Below are positions 23,060 to 31,899 of a stretch of DNA of 33,312 nt, one piece after another (the first letter of the stretch is position 1; each line of letters starts with the position of its first letter). Both the position numbers and the translations under genes were made by a program. The stretch lies in assembly GCF_019802345.1 (NCBI RefSeq), contig NZ_JAINDZ010000045.1, positions 1-33,312 on the forward strand, given 5' to 3'. The DNA comes from Methylosinus sp. Sm6. GTDB taxonomy: Bacteria > Pseudomonadota > Alphaproteobacteria > Rhizobiales > Beijerinckiaceae. Below the pieces are notes generated by a model. That model did not search any database. It saw only the letters and a list, made by a program, of their open reading frames with translations, and had not been told where the DNA came from.

Positions 23060-24355
23060 TCACCCTCGCACCTGGCCGGCGCCGTGGACGCGATATTTGA
23101 AGGCGGTCAGCTGCTCCACGCCAACGGGTCCGCGCGCATGCATGCGGCCGGTCGCTATGCCGATCTCCGCGCCGAAGCCGAACTCGCCGCCGTCGGCGAA
23201 TTGCGTCGAGGCGTTGTGCAGCACGATCGCCGAATCGACCTCGGCCAGGAAGCGGCGCGCGGCGTCCTCGTCGCGCGTGACGATGCAATCGGTGTGATGC
23301 GAGCCATAGGTCTCGATGTGCGCGATCGCCGCATCGAGCCCGTCGACGACGCGCACGGAGATGATGGCGTCGAGATATTCGGCGCGCCAATCGGCGTCGC
23401 TCGCCGGCACGATGCGAAGGTCCATCGCTTGAATCGCGTCGTCGCCGCGCACCTCGCAGCCGGCGTCGAGCAGCGCGTTCACCAGTGGCGCGAGATGCGT
23501 CGCGGCGCAGGCGCGGTCGACCAGCAGAGTCTCGGCCGCGCCGCAAACGCCGGTGCGGCGCATCTTGGCGTCGAGCAGGATGCGCTTGGCCATATCGAGA
23601 TCGGCGTCGGCATGGATATACACATGCACGATGCCCTCGAGATGGGCGAACACCGGCACGCGCGCTTCGTGTTGCACTCGGGCGACGAGGCTCTTGCCGC
23701 CGCGCGGCACGATGACGTCGATATTGCCGTCGAGCCCGGCCAGCATGGCGCCGACGGCGTCGCGGTCGGCGACCGGCACCAGCGAGATCGCCGTCTCCGG
23801 CAGGCCGGCGGCGACGAGGCCGGCGACGAGGCATTCATGAATGGCGCGCGAGGAGCGCAGGCTCTCCGAGCCGCCGCGCAGGATCGCGGCGTTGCCGGCC
23901 TTCAGGCACAGCGCGCCGGCGTCGGCGGTGACATTCGGCCGGCTCTCATAGATGACGCCGATGACGCCGAGCGGCGTCGCGACGCGCTCGATGACGAGGC
24001 CGTTGGGGCGCTCGAAAGCAGCGAGCACGCGGCCGACCGGATCGGGCAGCTCGGCGATCTCCTCGAGGCCGCGCGCGATCGCCTCGACGCGGGCCGGATC
24101 GAGCGTCAGCCGGTCGACGAAGGAGGCGGCCGTCCCCCGCGCTCGCGCATCGGCGACGTCGAGGGCGTTGGCGGCGAGGATGTCCGGCGCGCGGCGGCGC
24201 AGCTCGGCGGCGGCGGCGCGCAATGCGGCGTCCTTGGCGGCGCGCGGGGCGAGAGCGACGGCGCGCGCAGCCCGTCGGGCGGCGCGGCCGAGGTCGGCCA
24301 TCAGCGCGCTGATATCCCGCGCGGCGGCCGTGTCGATCGTCTGAACTTGCGCCAT
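23060..24355 (-). CDS. proA: Glutamate-5-semialdehyde dehydrogenase
   Basis: Second step of proline biosynthesis: NADPH-dependent reduction of gamma-glutamyl phosphate to glutamate semialdehyde. The 431-aa product has the family blocks [94 protein letters not shown] and the catalytic cysteine in [15 protein letters not shown], ending [26 protein letters not shown]. Length is normal. It is followed on the same strand by nadD; the usual upstream proB is not present in the window, where an exported small protein is found instead. Function is certain. Confidence 0.97.
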   Translation of the reverse strand: MAQVQTIDTAAARDISALMADLGRAARRAARAVALAPRAAKDAALRAAAAELRRRAPDILAANALDVADARARGTAASFVDRLTLDPARVEAIARGLEEIAELPDPVGRVLAAFERPNGLVIERVATPLGVIGVIYESRPNVTADAGALCLKAGNAAILRGGSESLRSSRAIHECLVAGLVAAGLPETAISLVPVADRDAVGAMLAGLDGNIDVIVPRGGKSLVARVQHEARVPVFAHLEGIVHVYIHADADLDMAKRILLDAKMRRTGVCGAAETLLVDRACAATHLAPLVNALLDAGCEVRGDDAIQAMDLRIVPASDADWRAEYLDAIISVRVVDGLDAAIAHIETYGSHHTDCIVTRDEDAARRFLAEVDSAIVLHNASTQFADGGEFGFGAEIGIATGRMHARGPVGVEQLTAFKYRVHGAGQVRG

Positions 24356-24455
24356 GACCTTCGTCTCGATACGTCGAAAGTCGATGCGCTAGCACGAGAG
24401 CGGCCCGGCGCGAAAGGGGCGTCTCTTCGCGCCGGCGCCTCTGGAATCGCGGCGC

Positions 24456-24815
24456 TCAGTCGGCGTCGCGGAGTTGCTTCACCGCCGCCCCGGCCTGGCC
24501 GGCCGCGGCCGCAGCCGCTGCGGCGTCCGCATCCTCGCCGCCCTCCGCGCCGCGCGCCTTGGACTTGGCGACGTGCTTCTTCGAATGATGCGCCTGCTTC
24601 TGCGGCTTGCCCTTGCCGTGCTCCGCCTGCGGCTGCTGCGTCGCCGCCTCCTGCTCGGCGGGCGCCTGTTCCTCATGGCCGGGGGCTGCGGGGTCGACGG
24701 CCTCCTGCGCCGCAGGAGCGGATTTGGCGTGGCTCTTCGCTGCTTGCGACAGTCCCGGCGCGAGGGCGAAGGCCAACAACAGGCCGAGCGAAGCGGTGAC
24801 GAGGCTGCGTGTCAT
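24456..24815 (-). CDS. Exported Ala/His/Lys-rich small protein (119 aa)
   Basis: Starts with a signal peptide (MTRSLVTASLGLLLAFALAP then LSQAAK, cleavage near residue 25). The mature part is low-complexity: Ala/Gln/Glu-rich, then a basic His/Lys segment (GKGKPQKQAHHSKKHVAKSK, about 75-95), then a run of alanines. It is probably disordered in the periplasm; the histidines might bind metal, but no motif proves this. The start at 24815 is chosen because the longer frame from 25031 runs through the rpsB promoter region. It is divergent from rpsB and upstream of proA, 100 bp away on the same strand. Confidence 0.65.
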   Translation of the reverse strand: MTRSLVTASLGLLLAFALAPGLSQAAKSHAKSAPAAQEAVDPAAPGHEEQAPAEQEAATQQPQAEHGKGKPQKQAHHSKKHVAKSKARGAEGGEDADAAAAAAAAGQAGAAVKQLRDAD

Positions 24816-24993
24816 GCGAGAGGCTCCTTGAATTATCGCGTGGTGCAGAAATACGGGCCATAAGGTCCGAACATCGGCGACTCTGCCGAACAACTCGACC
24901 AATTTACGGCCGCGGGAAGGCGCGCGCGGGAGGCGCCGCATTTCCGCGGCCCCCGTTTCTGTAGCCCCGTTCCTGCGGCCCCCTGCGGCCCCC

Positions 24994-25022
24994 TTGCCGG
25001 CCGCGGCGTTCTCGCCTATAAG
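24994..25022 (+). promoter_or_regulatory. Sigma-70 type promoter of rpsB-tsf
   Basis: TTGCCG (24994-24999) and TATAAG (25017-25022) with an ideal 17-nt spacer, about 115 nt before the rpsB start. The resulting leader of roughly 105-110 nt contains an imperfect hairpin around GGTTCCT/AGGACC (about 25052-25072). This is room for autoregulation by S2, as known for rpsB leaders. Confidence 0.65.
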
Positions 25023-25137
25023 CCCGCCCATCCCACAGGCGAAAGTCTAACCGGTTCCTGCTTCAAGGACCCGTTCCGGTGGCCGGCGCGCCCGACCTCT
25101 AAAGACGCTTTCGCCGCGGCTCAACCGGAGAAACAAA

Positions 25138-26193
25138 ATGGCGCTTCCCGATTTCACAATGCGCGGACTGCTGGAGTCCGGCGCGCATTTCGGCCATCAG
25201 TCGCATCGCTGGAACCCGAAGATGGCGCCGTTCATCTTCGGCGCGCGCAACAACATCCATATCATCGATCTCGCCCAGACGGTGCCGCTGCTGCATCAGG
25301 CGCTGAAGATCGTCTCCGACACGGTGGCGCGCGGCGGGCGCGTGCTGTTCGTCGGCACCAAGCGCCAGGCGCAGGACCAGATCGCCGACGCCGCCCGGCG
25401 CAGCGCGCAATATTACATCAACTCCCGCTGGCTGGGCGGCACGCTCACCAATTGGAAGACCATTTCCGGCTCCATCCAGCGCCTGCGCAAGCTCGACGAG
25501 CAGCTCTCGGTCGGCTCCGGCGGCGTCACCAAGAAAGAGCGCCTGCTGCTGACGCGCGAGAAGGAGAAGCTCGAGAAGGCGCTCGGCGGCATCAAGGACA
25601 TGGGCGGCACGCCGGACCTCTTGTTCGTCATCGACACGAACAAGGAGCAGCTCGCCATCAAGGAGGCGGGCCGCCTCAAGATCCCGGTCGTCGCCATTCT
25701 CGACACCAATTGCGATCCGGACGGCATCACCTATCCGATCCCCGGCAACGACGACGCCGGCCGCGCCATCGCGCTCTATTGCGATCTGATCGCCCGCGCC
25801 GCCATCGACGGCATCTCGCGCAGCCAGGGCCTGTCCGGCATGGACATCGGCGCGATGGAGGCGCCGATGGCCGAGCCGGCGCTCGGGACCGTCCATGAGG
25901 ATCTGCGCTCGCCCGAGGCCGTCGCCGCCGATGCGGCTGCCGAGGCCGACATCGCGCTCGAGCCCTTCGAGCTGCTCGCGGCGCCGCGCGGCGCCCCGGA
26001 CGATCTCGCCAAGCTGCACGGCGTCGGCCCGCAGCTGGTCAAGAAGCTCAATGACGGCGGCATCTTCCATTATTGGCAGGTCGCCGCGCTGCAGCCTGCC
26101 GATATCGAGAAGCTCGACCAGGATCTGAAGCTCAACGGGCGCATCACCCGCGACGGCTGGATCGAACAGGCCCGCGCCCTGACCGCGGCCTGA
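25138..26193 (+). CDS. rpsB: 30S ribosomal protein S2 with C-terminal extension
   Basis: The first about 235 residues are a standard S2: [108 protein letters not shown]. Total length is 351 aa against about 240 in E. coli. The extra 100 residues begin with an acidic Ala/Glu stretch and end in a helix-hairpin-helix-like module ([20 protein letters not shown], then [20 protein letters not shown] and WIEQARAL) of the kind seen in some Rhizobiales S2 proteins. That module normally binds nucleic acid or protein; on the ribosome its role is unclear. First gene of the rpsB-tsf operon. Confidence 0.97.
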   Translation: MALPDFTMRGLLESGAHFGHQSHRWNPKMAPFIFGARNNIHIIDLAQTVPLLHQALKIVSDTVARGGRVLFVGTKRQAQDQIADAARRSAQYYINSRWLGGTLTNWKTISGSIQRLRKLDEQLSVGSGGVTKKERLLLTREKEKLEKALGGIKDMGGTPDLLFVIDTNKEQLAIKEAGRLKIPVVAILDTNCDPDGITYPIPGNDDAGRAIALYCDLIARAAIDGISRSQGLSGMDIGAMEAPMAEPALGTVHEDLRSPEAVAADAAAEADIALEPFELLAAPRGAPDDLAKLHGVGPQLVKKLNDGGIFHYWQVAALQPADIEKLDQDLKLNGRITRDGWIEQARALTAA

Positions 26194-26228
26194 TTTCGCG
26201 CCAACGTCACATTCCCGTCGAATGATCT

Positions 26229-26253
26229 GCGCGCCGTCGATCCGACGGCGCGC
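26229..26253 (+). promoter_or_regulatory. Intercistronic hairpin between rpsB and tsf
   Basis: An 11-bp GC-rich stem (26229-26239 with 26243-26253) closed by a 3-nt loop ATC; the core is GCGCCGTCG/CGACGGCGC. No T-run follows, so it is not a full terminator. A hairpin at this place is known in rpsB-tsf operons, where it attenuates or processes the message to set the S2:EF-Ts ratio; that role is inferred here. Confidence 0.6.
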
Positions 26254-26280
26254 CCAACGCTCATACAAGGGGTCGAACCC

Positions 26281-27204
26281 ATGGCCACGATCACCGCCGC
26301 TCTCGTCAAGGAACTGCGTGAGCGCACGGGCGCCGGCATGATGGATTGCAAGGCCGCCCTCACCGAGACCGATGGCGACATCGAGGCGGCCGTCGACTGG
26401 CTGCGCAAGAAGGGCCTCTCCAAGGCCGCCAAGAAGTCCGGCCGCGTCGCCGCAGAAGGCCTCGTCGCCGCCACTGTCGGCGAGAGCGCCGGCGTCGTCG
26501 TCGAGGTCAACTCCGAGACCGACTTCGTCGCCCGCAACGAGGATTTTCAAAAGCTCGTCCGCACGATCGCCGATGTCGCGCTGCAGACGGGAGCGGAAGA
26601 CGCCGAGGCGCTCGCCGCCGCGGCCTATCCGGGCGGCGGCACGGTCGCCGAGGCGATCACCAGCGGCATCGCCACCATCGGCGAGAATCTGACGCTGCGC
26701 CGCGCGGCGAATCTTTCCGTCGAGGGCGCGGTCAGCCGCTATGTGCATACACAGATTTCCGACGGCCTCGGCAAGATCGCGGTGATCGTGGCGCTCGAGT
26801 CGAAGGGCGACAAGGAGGTTCTGTCGACGCTGGCGCGGCAGATCGCCATGCATGTCGCTTCGGCCAATCCGCTGGCGCTCGACGCCTCGGGCCTCGATCC
26901 GGCGACCGTCGAGCGCGAGAAGGCGCTGCTCGCCGAGAAGAACGCCGGCAAGCCGGCCAATGTGCTGGAGAAGATCATCGAATCGGGGCTCAAGACCTAT
27001 TACAAAGAGGTCCTGCTGCTCGATCAGGTCTCCAACCACCCCGAGCACAACAGCAAGACCATCGCCCAGACGCTGAAGGAGCATGAGGGCAAGGCCGGCG
27101 CGCCGATCACGATCAAGGGCTTCGTGCGTTACGCGCTCGGCGAGGGCATCGAGAAAGAGACGAGCGATTTCGCCGCGGAAGTGGCGGCGGCCGCCAAGGG
27201 CTGA
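26281..27204 (+). CDS. tsf: Translation elongation factor Ts
   Basis: Nucleotide exchange factor for EF-Tu. The 307-aa product has the N-terminal UBA-like module ([21 protein letters not shown], then [20 protein letters not shown]), the Tu-contact motif SETDFVARN (about residue 76-84), the two dimerisation subdomains, [12 protein letters not shown], and the C-terminal helix module ([20 protein letters not shown], then [13 protein letters not shown]). Length and motifs are normal. It follows rpsB by 87 bp, as in most bacteria, and is followed by a strong intrinsic terminator. Confidence 0.98.
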   Translation: MATITAALVKELRERTGAGMMDCKAALTETDGDIEAAVDWLRKKGLSKAAKKSGRVAAEGLVAATVGESAGVVVEVNSETDFVARNEDFQKLVRTIADVALQTGAEDAEALAAAAYPGGGTVAEAITSGIATIGENLTLRRAANLSVEGAVSRYVHTQISDGLGKIAVIVALESKGDKEVLSTLARQIAMHVASANPLALDASGLDPATVEREKALLAEKNAGKPANVLEKIIESGLKTYYKEVLLLDQVSNHPEHNSKTIAQTLKEHEGKAGAPITIKGFVRYALGEGIEKETSDFAAEVAAAAKG

Positions 27205-27235
27205 CCGCTCGCCCGTCTCGCACGGAACGAAAAAA

Positions 27236-27275
27236 GGGCGAAGCGAGCCGATGGCCGCTTCGCCCCTTTATTTTT
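27236..27275 (+). terminator. Intrinsic terminator of rpsB-tsf
   Basis: GGGCGAAGCG (27236-27245) pairs with CGCTTCGCCC (27256-27265), with GCC/GGC pairing inside the loop, followed by CTTTATTTTT. Preceding As (AAAAA at 27231) give partial function in the other direction. Confidence 0.9.
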
Positions 27276-27300
27276 GCGCGCTGCTCTCTTCGCGCGTCGC

Positions 27301-27332
27301 GCATGGCCCGCCCACCTGGACGCGGGCCATGC
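27301..27332 (-). terminator. Hairpin at the 3' end of the outer-membrane protein gene
   Basis: GCATGGCCCGC (27301-27311) and GCGGGCCATGC (27322-27332) form a perfect 11-bp stem with a 10-nt loop, starting about 11 nt after the stop codon of the minus-strand gene. There is no clear T-run, so termination may be Rho-assisted. Confidence 0.55.
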
Positions 27333-27342
27333 GCAGAGCCGA

Positions 27343-27984
27343 TCAGAACAGGTTGAAGTGATAGTTCACGCCGGCGCGGACCGTGTGAAACTTGGCGCGC
27401 GGCGCGGCCCAGCCCCAATTGTTGTTGTTCTCGAGGTCGGTGTAGAGATACTCGACCTTGGCGGACCAGTTGGGCAGGAACGCCCATTCGACGCCGCCGC
27501 CGGCCGTCCAGCCGGTGTGCGTGTCGTTGGTCCACGGCGTGTTCAGCTCGCCATAAGCGAAGCCGCCCGTGCCATAGACCAGCAGCCGCGAGTCGAACAG
27601 CGTGAAGCCCAGGCGGCCGCGAACCGTGCCGAACCAGGGCAGGCTCACCTGCGGCGCGCGCCAGCCGTTGTTGGTGCTGAGGCTCGTGCCCTGGAAGTCG
27701 GTCTCGAGGCCGACGACGAACAGCGGCGAAAGCTGGTAATTATAGCCGATCTGACCACCGCCCACGACGCCGCTGAAATCGCCGCCGCCGAGGCCGAAGC
27801 CACCGTCGGCCTTGAAGCCGCCGCCTGCGTTGAGGCCGGCATAGAAGCCGGTCCAGGAGAAAGCGGGCGGCGGCGGCGCGAACTCGGGCGCCGCCTTGTG
27901 CGACGGAAGATCGGCCGCTTGCGCGGATCCCGCGGCCAGCGCGGCGGCGATCGCGATCGCCGAAAGGCTGTTGTTGATAGACAT
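27343..27984 (-). CDS. Omp25/RopB-like outer-membrane beta-barrel protein
   Basis: A 213-aa small porin-like barrel. Signal peptide MSINNSLSAIAIAAALAAGS with cleavage after AQA, giving a mature start ADLPSHKAAPEFAPPPP, the usual lead of Rhizobiales Omp25/Omp31-type proteins. The barrel follows: FSWTGFYAGLNAGGGFKADG, GGQIGYNYQLSPLFVVGLETDFQG, GTVRGRLGFTLFDSRLLVYGTGGFAYGE, GWTAGGGVEWAFLPNWSAKVEYLYTDL, and the C-terminal strand RAGVNYHFNLF ending in Phe, recognised by the BAM machine. Eight strands are expected. Role: outer-membrane integrity and surface. The start at 27984 has a GGGAGGG ribosome binding site. It is divergent from a TetR gene with an operator-like palindrome between them. Confidence 0.92.
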   Translation of the reverse strand: MSINNSLSAIAIAAALAAGSAQAADLPSHKAAPEFAPPPPAFSWTGFYAGLNAGGGFKADGGFGLGGGDFSGVVGGGQIGYNYQLSPLFVVGLETDFQGTSLSTNNGWRAPQVSLPWFGTVRGRLGFTLFDSRLLVYGTGGFAYGELNTPWTNDTHTGWTAGGGVEWAFLPNWSAKVEYLYTDLENNNNWGWAAPRAKFHTVRAGVNYHFNLF

Positions 27985-28074
27985 CGTCCCTCCCCCAGGT
28001 CTCGATAGAAACACTGTCGTCGCCGCTCGAGCGTGAGCGGCGCAGAAGGCGGAATAGTCGAGTCTCGGTTAATA

Positions 28075-28092
28075 AGTCAACCACCGTTGACT
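28075..28092. promoter_or_regulatory. Operator-like palindrome between omp and tetR
   Basis: AGTCAAC-CACC-GTTGACT is a perfect 7-bp inverted repeat with a 4-bp centre, 91 bp upstream of the barrel gene start and 125 bp upstream of the TetR start. Size and symmetry fit a TetR dimer site. Confidence 0.55.
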
Positions 28093-28216
28093 CCGTCGAA
28101 CGGAGATGGGGCTCCGTCGCGAGCGAGATCGGAAAGGTTGCAGAACCTTTCCCGCGACATTGACCGCCGCCGCCGGACGAATAGTTTGATCGGTCGGGCG
28201 GCGGGGAGAATCGAAA

Positions 28217-28807
28217 ATGCGCGAGGAAAAAACGGGCAAGAGGTCCGCGGAGGCCACGAAGCAGAAAGTATTGGCGGCGGCGATCTCGCGTTTCGCCCGC
28301 GCGTCTTATGAGGAAGTCCGGCTGAGGGATATCGCCGCCGATGTGCGGCTAGATGTCGCGCTCGTTCATCGAGCCTTCGGCTCGAAGGACCAGCTCTTCG
28401 CGGCGGTGATCGCCGCGACCTCGCCTTCCGAGCTGGTCACGGCCGACCGCGAGGCGCTGTGCGCCGCCTTCGCCCGCCGCAATTCGACGCCCTGCCAGAA
28501 CGAGGGCCTGCAGATTTTCATTCGTTCGCTGACCAGCCCGCTCGCCAGAAGCGCGCTGCGCGCTCATTGCTCTCGCGATTTCGTCGAGCCGCTCGCCGCG
28601 AGGCTCGGCGGCCCCGCGGCGCGGCAGCGCGCGGCGCTGTTCGTCGCCAGCACAATCGGCGTCGCGATCCTGCGCGACATTCTCGAGATCGACCCGCTCT
28701 GCGAGCCCGCCGAGGGCGATTGTCAGCCGCTCATCGAAGGCTTGCTGGCCTCATGTCTCGGCGACGACCGGCAAGGCGCCGATGTGTTCGCCCCGCCCCG
28801 GGACTGA
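28217..28807 (+). CDS. TetR/AcrR family transcriptional regulator
   Basis: A 196-aa regulator. N-terminal HTH: TKQKVLAAAISRFARASYEE, then VRLRDIAADVRLDVALVHRAFGSKDQLFAAVI (about residues 17-66), close to the consensus with the HRAFGSKDQLF recognition part. The C-terminal domain includes FIRSLTSPLARSALRAHCSRDFVEPLAARLGG and a hydrophobic helix VASTIGVAILRDIL, as in the TetR group with a PsrA-like or TetR_C_17-like effector domain; the ligand is unknown. It is divergent from the outer-membrane barrel and probably acts on the palindrome at 28075-28092. The 3' end is 4 bp from the convergent chemoreceptor gene. Confidence 0.88.
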   Translation: MREEKTGKRSAEATKQKVLAAAISRFARASYEEVRLRDIAADVRLDVALVHRAFGSKDQLFAAVIAATSPSELVTADREALCAAFARRNSTPCQNEGLQIFIRSLTSPLARSALRAHCSRDFVEPLAARLGGPAARQRAALFVASTIGVAILRDILEIDPLCEPAEGDCQPLIEGLLASCLGDDRQGADVFAPPRD

Positions 28808-28811
28808 GCGC

Positions 28812-30761
28812 TCAGAATGCGGCCCAATCGTCCGCCGCCGCCTCGGCCTTGCGGACGGCGGAGCCCGAGCCGGCGCTCGCAAGGCTCTTCAAGGCCGGCC
28901 GCGCCGCCGCGGGCGACCAGCCGCCGGCGCGCTGGCCGAGACGGAAGCTCGCCACCGAGCGCACCAGCTGCTCCGTCTCCCGGCGCAGGCCGTGGCTCGC
29001 GGCGGTCGTCTGCTCGACCATGGCGGCGTTCTTCTGTGTGTTCTGATCCATCTGGCCGACGGCCGTGTTCACCTCGGCGAGGCTCGTCGCCTGCTCGCGC
29101 GCGCCGACCGCAATGTCGGTGACCACCCGGTCGATCTCGGCCACCTGCGCGACGATCGTCTCGAGCGCCTTGCCGGTGAGGCCGACGAGATCGACGCCCT
29201 GCTCGACCTCCTCGGTCGATGTCGCGATGAGGCTCTTGATCTCCCGGGCGGCCTCGGCGGAGCGCTGCGCCAGCGCGCGCACCTCGGAGGCGACGACGGC
29301 GAAGCCCTTGCCGGCGTCGCCGGCGCGCGCCGCCTCGACGCCTGCGTTCAATGCGAGGAGATTGGTCTGAAAGGCGATCTCGTCGATGACGCCGATGATC
29401 TGGCCGATCTCGCCGGAGGATTTCTCGATTCGCCCCATGGCGTCGACGGCGCGGCGGACGATCTCGCCGCTGCGCTCCGCCTCGGTTTTGGTCGCGCCGA
29501 CGATCCGGCTGGCATGGCCGGCGCCTTCGGCGCTGCGGCGAACGGTCGTCGTGATCTCTTCCAGCGCCGCCGCCGTCTCCTCGAGGCTCGCTGCCTGCTG
29601 CTCGGTGCGGCGCGCGAAATCGTCCGCCGCCGTGGCGATCTGCGACGCGCCGGAGCCGATCGCGTCGGAACCATTGGCGACCTGCATCAGCGCCGTTTCG
29701 AGCTGAGCCGCCGCGGCGTTGAAGTCATTCAGGAGGCGACGATAGGCGTCCGGCAGGGCGTCGGGCAGCCGATGAGTGAGATTCTTGGCCGCCAGCGCGG
29801 CAAGTCCGGCGCCGATGGCATCGAGCGCGGCCTCGCGCTCGCGCGCGGCGGCTGCCTGCTCGGCCCCGCGCCGTGTCTCCGCCTCCTCGTTTCGGCGACG
29901 CAGCTCCGCGTCGCGCGCATCGGCCGCCCGCAGCTCGATCGCATGGCGCTTGAACGTGTCGAGCGCCCGCGCCATCGCGCCGACTTCGTCGCGCCGGCCG
30001 ACGCCCTCGACGGCGATGTCGATCTCGCCCTTCGCGATCTCGCTCATCTGCTCGGTGAGGCGTAGGATCGGGCGTCCGATCTTGCGGCCGGACACATAGA
30101 GCGTGAACGAGGCGCCGACGATCACCGCGAGCGCGCCGATCGCCAGCATGGCCCAGATCGTCTGATCGGCCCGGCGCGAGAGGTCCTGGCCCATGCGCTG
30201 ATTTTCGGCGACCACCCCGACGTAATCGGACCGCATCTGGTCGGCGATCGCCGCGATCTCCGTATCGATGGGTCCGAGAGACTTCGCCAATCTCGCCAAA
30301 CGGTCGAGATCGCCGGGCGTCAGCCGCGCGCCAATGTCGAGCGTGGGCCGATCCTCGACGCCCGCCATCACGGATTTCGCCTGGGCGACGACGGCGGCGA
30401 TGCGGGCGCGAAAGCCCTCGATCGTCGCCGCGCGCGGCGAATCGAGCTGCGCCGCCTCCTTCATGAGCCCGTCGATGCGCGGCCCGGCGCTCTCGAATTC
30501 CTCTCGCGCGCGCTGGTGCAGCCGGCTCTGCGGATCATGCGCGATCATCGCGTGCATGGCGTAGCCGATCTCCGTCAGAGCGCGGTTCGATCGAAGCATT
30601 CGGATCACCGCCGCGTCGGAGCGCTCGACGAGATAGCCGTAGCTGTCCGCGAGATTGGTCACGCGAAACGCCCCGAGCGCGGTCGCGCCCAGGAACAGCA
30701 GGGCCGTGACGCCGAGTGGAACGAGGCTCTTGGCGCTGAGCTTGAGGTCGTCGAAAGTCAT
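28812..30761 (-). CDS. Methyl-accepting chemotaxis protein
   Basis: A 649-aa transmembrane chemoreceptor. Cytoplasmic start MTFDDLKLSAKS, first membrane helix LVPLGVTALLFLGATALGAF (about 14-33), periplasmic helical sensor to about residue 195 (four-helix-bundle type, with LRSNRALTEIGYAMHAMIAH), second helix IWAMLAIGALAVIVGASFTL, then HAMP (about 215-270, RPILRLTEQMSEIAKGEIDI) and the signalling domain. The hairpin tip reads IIGVIDEIAFQTNLLALNAG followed by VEAARAGDAGKGFAVVASEV, matching the CheA/CheW-binding consensus. No C-terminal CheR-docking pentapeptide (ends DDWAAF). The start at 30761 places the first helix correctly. Ligand unknown. No other che genes are nearby. Confidence 0.95.
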   Translation of the reverse strand: MTFDDLKLSAKSLVPLGVTALLFLGATALGAFRVTNLADSYGYLVERSDAAVIRMLRSNRALTEIGYAMHAMIAHDPQSRLHQRAREEFESAGPRIDGLMKEAAQLDSPRAATIEGFRARIAAVVAQAKSVMAGVEDRPTLDIGARLTPGDLDRLARLAKSLGPIDTEIAAIADQMRSDYVGVVAENQRMGQDLSRRADQTIWAMLAIGALAVIVGASFTLYVSGRKIGRPILRLTEQMSEIAKGEIDIAVEGVGRRDEVGAMARALDTFKRHAIELRAADARDAELRRRNEEAETRRGAEQAAAAREREAALDAIGAGLAALAAKNLTHRLPDALPDAYRRLLNDFNAAAAQLETALMQVANGSDAIGSGASQIATAADDFARRTEQQAASLEETAAALEEITTTVRRSAEGAGHASRIVGATKTEAERSGEIVRRAVDAMGRIEKSSGEIGQIIGVIDEIAFQTNLLALNAGVEAARAGDAGKGFAVVASEVRALAQRSAEAAREIKSLIATSTEEVEQGVDLVGLTGKALETIVAQVAEIDRVVTDIAVGAREQATSLAEVNTAVGQMDQNTQKNAAMVEQTTAASHGLRRETEQLVRSVASFRLGQRAGGWSPAAARPALKSLASAGSGSAVRKAEAAADDWAAF

Positions 30762-31076
30762 AGGGGATGTCGATCCTTCGGGGAATCGCAACCGGAAACG
30801 GCGGCCCGCCGGGGACCGCTCCGCGCCGCATTGCGCAAGACTCGAGAAAGCCGGCCGCAGCGCGCGACGCCGCCGCGTCGACGTCCCGCCCTCGCTCGCG
30901 GATCGACGCGACGCTATGCCGAAAATCTTGCCAAATGGTCTATTCGCTCAAAGCCTTCGGATTTCGTCGCCGGATCGGAGAAGATGAGGGCGGCGCGCGG
31001 CTCCGCTCCCGGCCTCTTGTGGCGGGCGCGCGCTGCTGACAAGCTCGCTTTCGCGATTCGAATTGCGAGGCGATCT
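30762..31076. other. Intergenic region between divergent genes
   Basis: This 315-bp stretch separates the chemoreceptor start (minus strand) from the phosphorylase-like start (plus strand) and must hold both promoters. I found no convincing -35/-10 pair and no gene. An in-frame ATG at 30984 would lengthen the downstream protein by 31 Arg/Ala-rich residues and is not favoured. Confidence 0.4.
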
Positions 31077-31859
31077 ATGAGCACCCCTGCGCGCGCCGCC
31101 GCCGACATGATCGGAGCTCTCGACCGGCTGGGCCCGGCGGAGACCGCCGTCGTGCTCGGCCGGGATTTTTTCGCCGTGGCCGACATCGCCGAGCAAGCGA
31201 CGAGCATCCCTTACGCCGATTTGCCGGGCTTTCCGCCCGTCGCGGGCGGCGAGCTGACGCTCGGGCTGGTCGAAGGCTCGCCCATGCTGTTCTTCCGCGG
31301 CCGGTCGGAATTTTATGCGAGCGGCGATCCGAGCCTGATGTCGGGCGCCTTCGAGACGCTGTCGCATCTCGGCGTCCGCGCCGTGCTGTCGACGGGCACG
31401 GTCAACTCCACCAACGCCGACATTCTGCCGCCGTCCTTGCTGAGCGTCTCCGATCACATTAATTTCACCGGGCTCAATCCGCTGATCGGCGCCGCGGGCG
31501 ACAATTTCGTCAATATGAACGCCGCCTATGACAAGCGCCTGATGCGCCGCCTCAAACAATCCTCGGCCGCGGCCGGCGTCTCGCTGAGCGAAGGCGTGAT
31601 GATGTGGTGTTCGGGACCGAGCTTCGAGACGCCGGCGGAAACGAAGGTGGCGCGTCAGCTCGGAGCCGACGCCCTCGGCATGTCGATCGCGCCGGAGGCG
31701 ATTCTCGCGCGGCGCTTCGCCCTGCCGTTCGCCGGCGTGGCCGTCGTCACCGATTACGCCGCCGGCTTTTGCAACGGCAATCCGTCCCACGATCCGACGC
31801 GCAGCGCCGGCCTCGTCGCGCTGCGCCGCCTGCTGCGAGCCTTCCAGAAGAACAAGTGA
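31077..31859 (+). CDS. Purine-nucleoside-phosphorylase-like protein with altered active site
   Basis: A 260-aa member of the trimeric PNP/MTAP fold. Family blocks that remain: DHINFTGLNPLIG, GVMMWCSGPSFETPAETKVARQLGADALGMSIAPEAILARRF (including the purine-site Glu in FET) and VVTDYAAGFCNGNPSH. However, phosphate-site motifs are lost: the usual GSGLG loop reads GRDFF, the PGHAG histidine region reads VAGGE, GRFHxYEG reads GRSEFYAS (Arg kept, His replaced), and TNAAGG reads TGTVNS. The base-site Asn of VTN is Asp, as in adenosine-type MTAP enzymes. So normal phosphorolysis is doubtful; it may be a hydrolase, a binding protein or a changed-specificity enzyme. It is often annotated simply as PNP. 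The gene stands alone. Confidence 0.8.
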   Translation: MSTPARAAADMIGALDRLGPAETAVVLGRDFFAVADIAEQATSIPYADLPGFPPVAGGELTLGLVEGSPMLFFRGRSEFYASGDPSLMSGAFETLSHLGVRAVLSTGTVNSTNADILPPSLLSVSDHINFTGLNPLIGAAGDNFVNMNAAYDKRLMRRLKQSSAAAGVSLSEGVMMWCSGPSFETPAETKVARQLGADALGMSIAPEAILARRFALPFAGVAVVTDYAAGFCNGNPSHDPTRSAGLVALRRLLRAFQKNK

Positions 31860-31860
31860 C

Positions 31861-31878
31861 CCACTGGGCGCCTAGTGG
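31861..31878 (+). terminator. Short hairpin after the PNP-like gene
   Basis: CCACT (31861-31865) and AGTGG (31874-31878) enclose GGGCGCCT, starting one base after the stop codon. No T-run follows; weak terminator at best. Confidence 0.3.
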
Positions 31879-31899
31879 CGTGATTCAACCGATCTGACA

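Noticed and set aside
23084-24799. 571-codon plus-strand frame opposite proA
   Set aside because: Shadow of proA; low-complexity Arg/Asp/Gly sequence.
25099-27084. 661-codon minus-strand frame opposite rpsB-tsf
   Set aside because: Spans two certain genes and their intergenic hairpin; a shadow.
28782-30065. 427-codon plus-strand frame opposite the chemoreceptor
   Set aside because: Shadow frame with no domain.
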